From the NCBI GenBank assembly GCA_018663815.1, contig JABJPQ010000123.1:1-5087 (forward strand): a DNA stretch of 5,087 nt. Reading direction: 5' to 3'. Within the stretch, counting starts at the first letter, position 1. Every line of letters begins with the position of its first letter. A program made the translations under genes and the position numbers. The DNA comes from Halobacteriovoraceae bacterium (lineage in GTDB: Bacteria; Bdellovibrionota; Bacteriovoracia; Bacteriovoracales; Bacteriovoracaceae). Below are positions 3,486 through 5,087 of this stretch, piece after piece. Under the pieces are notes generated by a model. It saw only the letters and a program-made list of their open reading frames with translations, was not told the DNA's origin and did no database searches.

Positions 3486-5087
3486 TTAATTACTATTTAA
3501 TGGAACAAGTTTTACAAAATTTGCTAAAGTACTTGTAGCAACAAGTGAATTTGTTCTCTCATTATATAGGTCTAAAATAATTTTTAAATAATTTATGTCT
3601 CTAGAAGATAATTTTTCATCCGTTACAAAGTCTTCATTTATATTAACAATATTCGACTTAAGAGTATAAATGGTTCCACCCGTCATTCCCGCCCCAATAT
3701 TTTTAAGGGCTCTTCCCCAGATAACCACCACACCTCCAGTCATATATTCACAAGCATGTAACCCAGCTCCTTCAATGATGGCCAGAGCCCCTGAGTTTCT
3801 AACTGCAAATCGATCTCCAGCAACACCTTTTAAAAAGAACTCTCCTCCAGTTGCACCGTACAAACAGGTGTTTCCAACAAGAACATTGCGATCACCTTCA
3901 AGGACGGAAGTTTTTGATGGTATAATAATGATTTGACCTCCACTCATACCCTTAGCTACAGAATCGTTTGCCTCACCATATAACTTAAGCTCCATCCCCT
4001 CTAAATTAAAAATACCAAATCCTTGCCCAGCACTGCCTTTAAAGATTATTTTTATTTTTCTTTCTTGTTTGATTGTTTGATTTTTAAAACCAACAGCTTT
4101 TCGTTTATCAACAATTTGTTGCGCAAGATATCCACTCAACATGGCCGGAACGGCTCGATCAGTAGACTTTATTTGATATGATTTTTGTAAAGCATTCTCT
4201 ACTTTAGCATCAGCTAAAATAGTTAGATTTAATTTATTAGGTGCAAAATCAACTTGAAATTCAGATTTTATAAATTTTTGAGCGGAGATTTCTTGTAAAA
4301 AATAATCCAACTCTAAATTATTTTGCTGCATAAGATCTTTGTGCTTTTCATTGATTTTTATTAAATCTGTTCGGCCAATCAGAGCAGGAACATTTTTAAC
4401 TCCTACCAACGCAAGGAAGTCCCTCACATCTTCAGCAACATATTGAAGATAACGAACAATCTGTTCAACCTTGCCTTGATAGCGAGCTTTAAACTTAGGA
4501 TTTTGAGTTGTAATTCCAGCGGGACAAGTGTTTTTTTCACAAACCCTGGCCATAATACAACCCTCAGATACAAGCAGCATTTTACCAAAGTCAAATTCTT
4601 CTGCTCCGTAAATTGCGGCCATAACAATATCAAAACCTGTAAACAGTCCTCCATCAACTCTTAATTTAACGTTTGTTCTCATGTTTGATTCTGTTAATAG
4701 TTGATGAACTTCTAGCAAACCAATTTCCCAAGGAAGGCCTGCGTGTTTCATAGACATAAGGTTTGCTGCTCCAGTACCACCATTCCCACCAGAAATATGA
4801 ATTATGTCAGCACCAGCTTTAACAACTCCTAATGCAATAGGACCAATATTTTTTCCTGCAACAAGCTTTACGGAAATATTCACCCCCGGTTTTACTTGTT
4901 TCAACTCATAAATCAGCTGCTTTAAATCTTCAATTGAATAAATATCATGATGAGGTGGTGGTGAAATTAAATTCACACCAATATTAGAGTGTCTTGCCTT
5001 GGCAATTTGTTCATCAACTTTGACACCCATCAGTTGTCCACCTTCACCAGGTTTTGCTCCTTGAGCCATCTTTATTTGAATTTCATC
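3486..5087 (-). CDS. gltB: glutamate synthase large subunit, C-terminal third (partial)
   Basis: The reading frame runs unbroken into the right edge. The codons before the internal Met at 5069 encode DEIQIK, which leads into MAQGAKPGEGG as in other GltB proteins, so the true start lies outside the window. About 533 residues are present; bacterial GltB is usually about 1,500. Counting from the Met at 5069: the FMN-binding synthase domain spans about 1-240 with HISGGNGGTGAA (91-102), HAGLPWEIGL and RVDGGL. C171, C177 and C182 in GCIMARVCEKNTCPAG have the C-x5-C-x4-C spacing of the 3Fe-4S cluster ligands. The glycine-rich beta-helix (GXGXG) domain spans about 285-480 with TDRAVPAMLSG, GMSGGQI, GATGGEF and GMTGGTI. 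The enzyme makes two glutamates from glutamine and 2-oxoglutarate, with electrons from the GltD subunit, in the cytoplasm. The N-terminal glutaminase domain and gltD are not visible. The C-terminus (FVKLVPLNSN) appears intact. Confidence 0.97.
   Translation of the reverse strand, partial: DEIQIKMAQGAKPGEGGQLMGVKVDEQIAKARHSNIGVNLISPPPHHDIYSIEDLKQLIYELKQVKPGVNISVKLVAGKNIGPIALGVVKAGADIIHISGGNGGTGAANLMSMKHAGLPWEIGLLEVHQLLTESNMRTNVKLRVDGGLFTGFDIVMAAIYGAEEFDFGKMLLVSEGCIMARVCEKNTCPAGITTQNPKFKARYQGKVEQIVRYLQYVAEDVRDFLALVGVKNVPALIGRTDLIKINEKHKDLMQQNNLELDYFLQEISAQKFIKSEFQVDFAPNKLNLTILADAKVENALQKSYQIKSTDRAVPAMLSGYLAQQIVDKRKAVGFKNQTIKQERKIKIIFKGSAGQGFGIFNLEGMELKLYGEANDSVAKGMSGGQIIIIPSKTSVLEGDRNVLVGNTCLYGATGGEFFLKGVAGDRFAVRNSGALAIIEGAGLHACEYMTGGVVVIWGRALKNIGAGMTGGTIYTLKSNIVNINEDFVTDEKLSSRDINYLKIILDLYNERTNSLVATSTLANFVKLVPLNSN

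Noticed and set aside
3670..3936. 88-residue forward open frame within gltB
   Set aside because: It is antisense to the glycine-rich domain of gltB. Its Pro-, Thr- and Ala-rich composition is what reversed Gly codons produce.
4424..4664. Overlapping short open frames on both strands within gltB
   Set aside because: They lie across the 3Fe-4S cluster region of gltB, which is clearly coding in its own frame, and they show no independent support.

Overview
This is a 5,087-base, strongly AT-rich stretch of a Gram-negative bacterial chromosome. Three of the five well-supported genes encode proteins with Sec-type signal peptides, and the right edge carries the 3' third of a bacterial-type glutamate synthase large subunit (gltB). 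The low GC, the lysine-, asparagine- and isoleucine-rich proteins, a TPR plus PGLGQ-type membrane protein and a small HPt-receiver protein would fit the Bdellovibrionota (Bacteriovorax-like bacteria). That placement is an inference from general character, not from a diagnostic marker.

Layout, left to right. Positions 3-131 hold a possible 3' end of a gene that starts outside the window and overlaps the next gene. Positions 97-873 (+) encode an exported protein with a TPR-like helical part and a C-terminal membrane module. It converges, with a 12-base gap, on 886-1533 (-), an exported orphan protein with a very acidic tail. The 249-base region 1534-1782 lies between divergent genes and is dense in repeats. 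It holds a candidate minus-strand promoter and a leader with a terminator-like hairpin and a possible alternative pairing, a CRP/FNR-like site, and on the plus strand an extended -10 overlapped by a perfect 12-base palindrome. Positions 1783-2652 (+) encode a 289-residue protein that I read as a divergent HPt domain joined to a divergent receiver domain. Positions 2681-3469 (+) encode an exported alpha/beta hydrolase with a complete apparent Ser-Asp-His triad. Positions 3486-5087 (-) are gltB, running off the right edge.

How the parts relate. The HPt-receiver gene and the hydrolase gene lie in the same direction, 28 bases apart. Each lacks a Shine-Dalgarno sequence and has an extended -10 (TGnTAWAWT) ending 5-6 bases before its ATG, which predicts leaderless mRNAs. 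The genes at 97 and 1533 have ordinary ribosome binding sites, so the window seems to mix two initiation modes. Glutamate synthase is a housekeeping nitrogen-assimilation enzyme, and nothing visible links it functionally to its neighbours. The items most worth a second look are the HPt-receiver protein, the paired leaderless promoters with the palindrome, and the possible attenuator in the leader of the gene at 886-1533. No tRNA, rRNA, CRISPR array or mobile element was seen.
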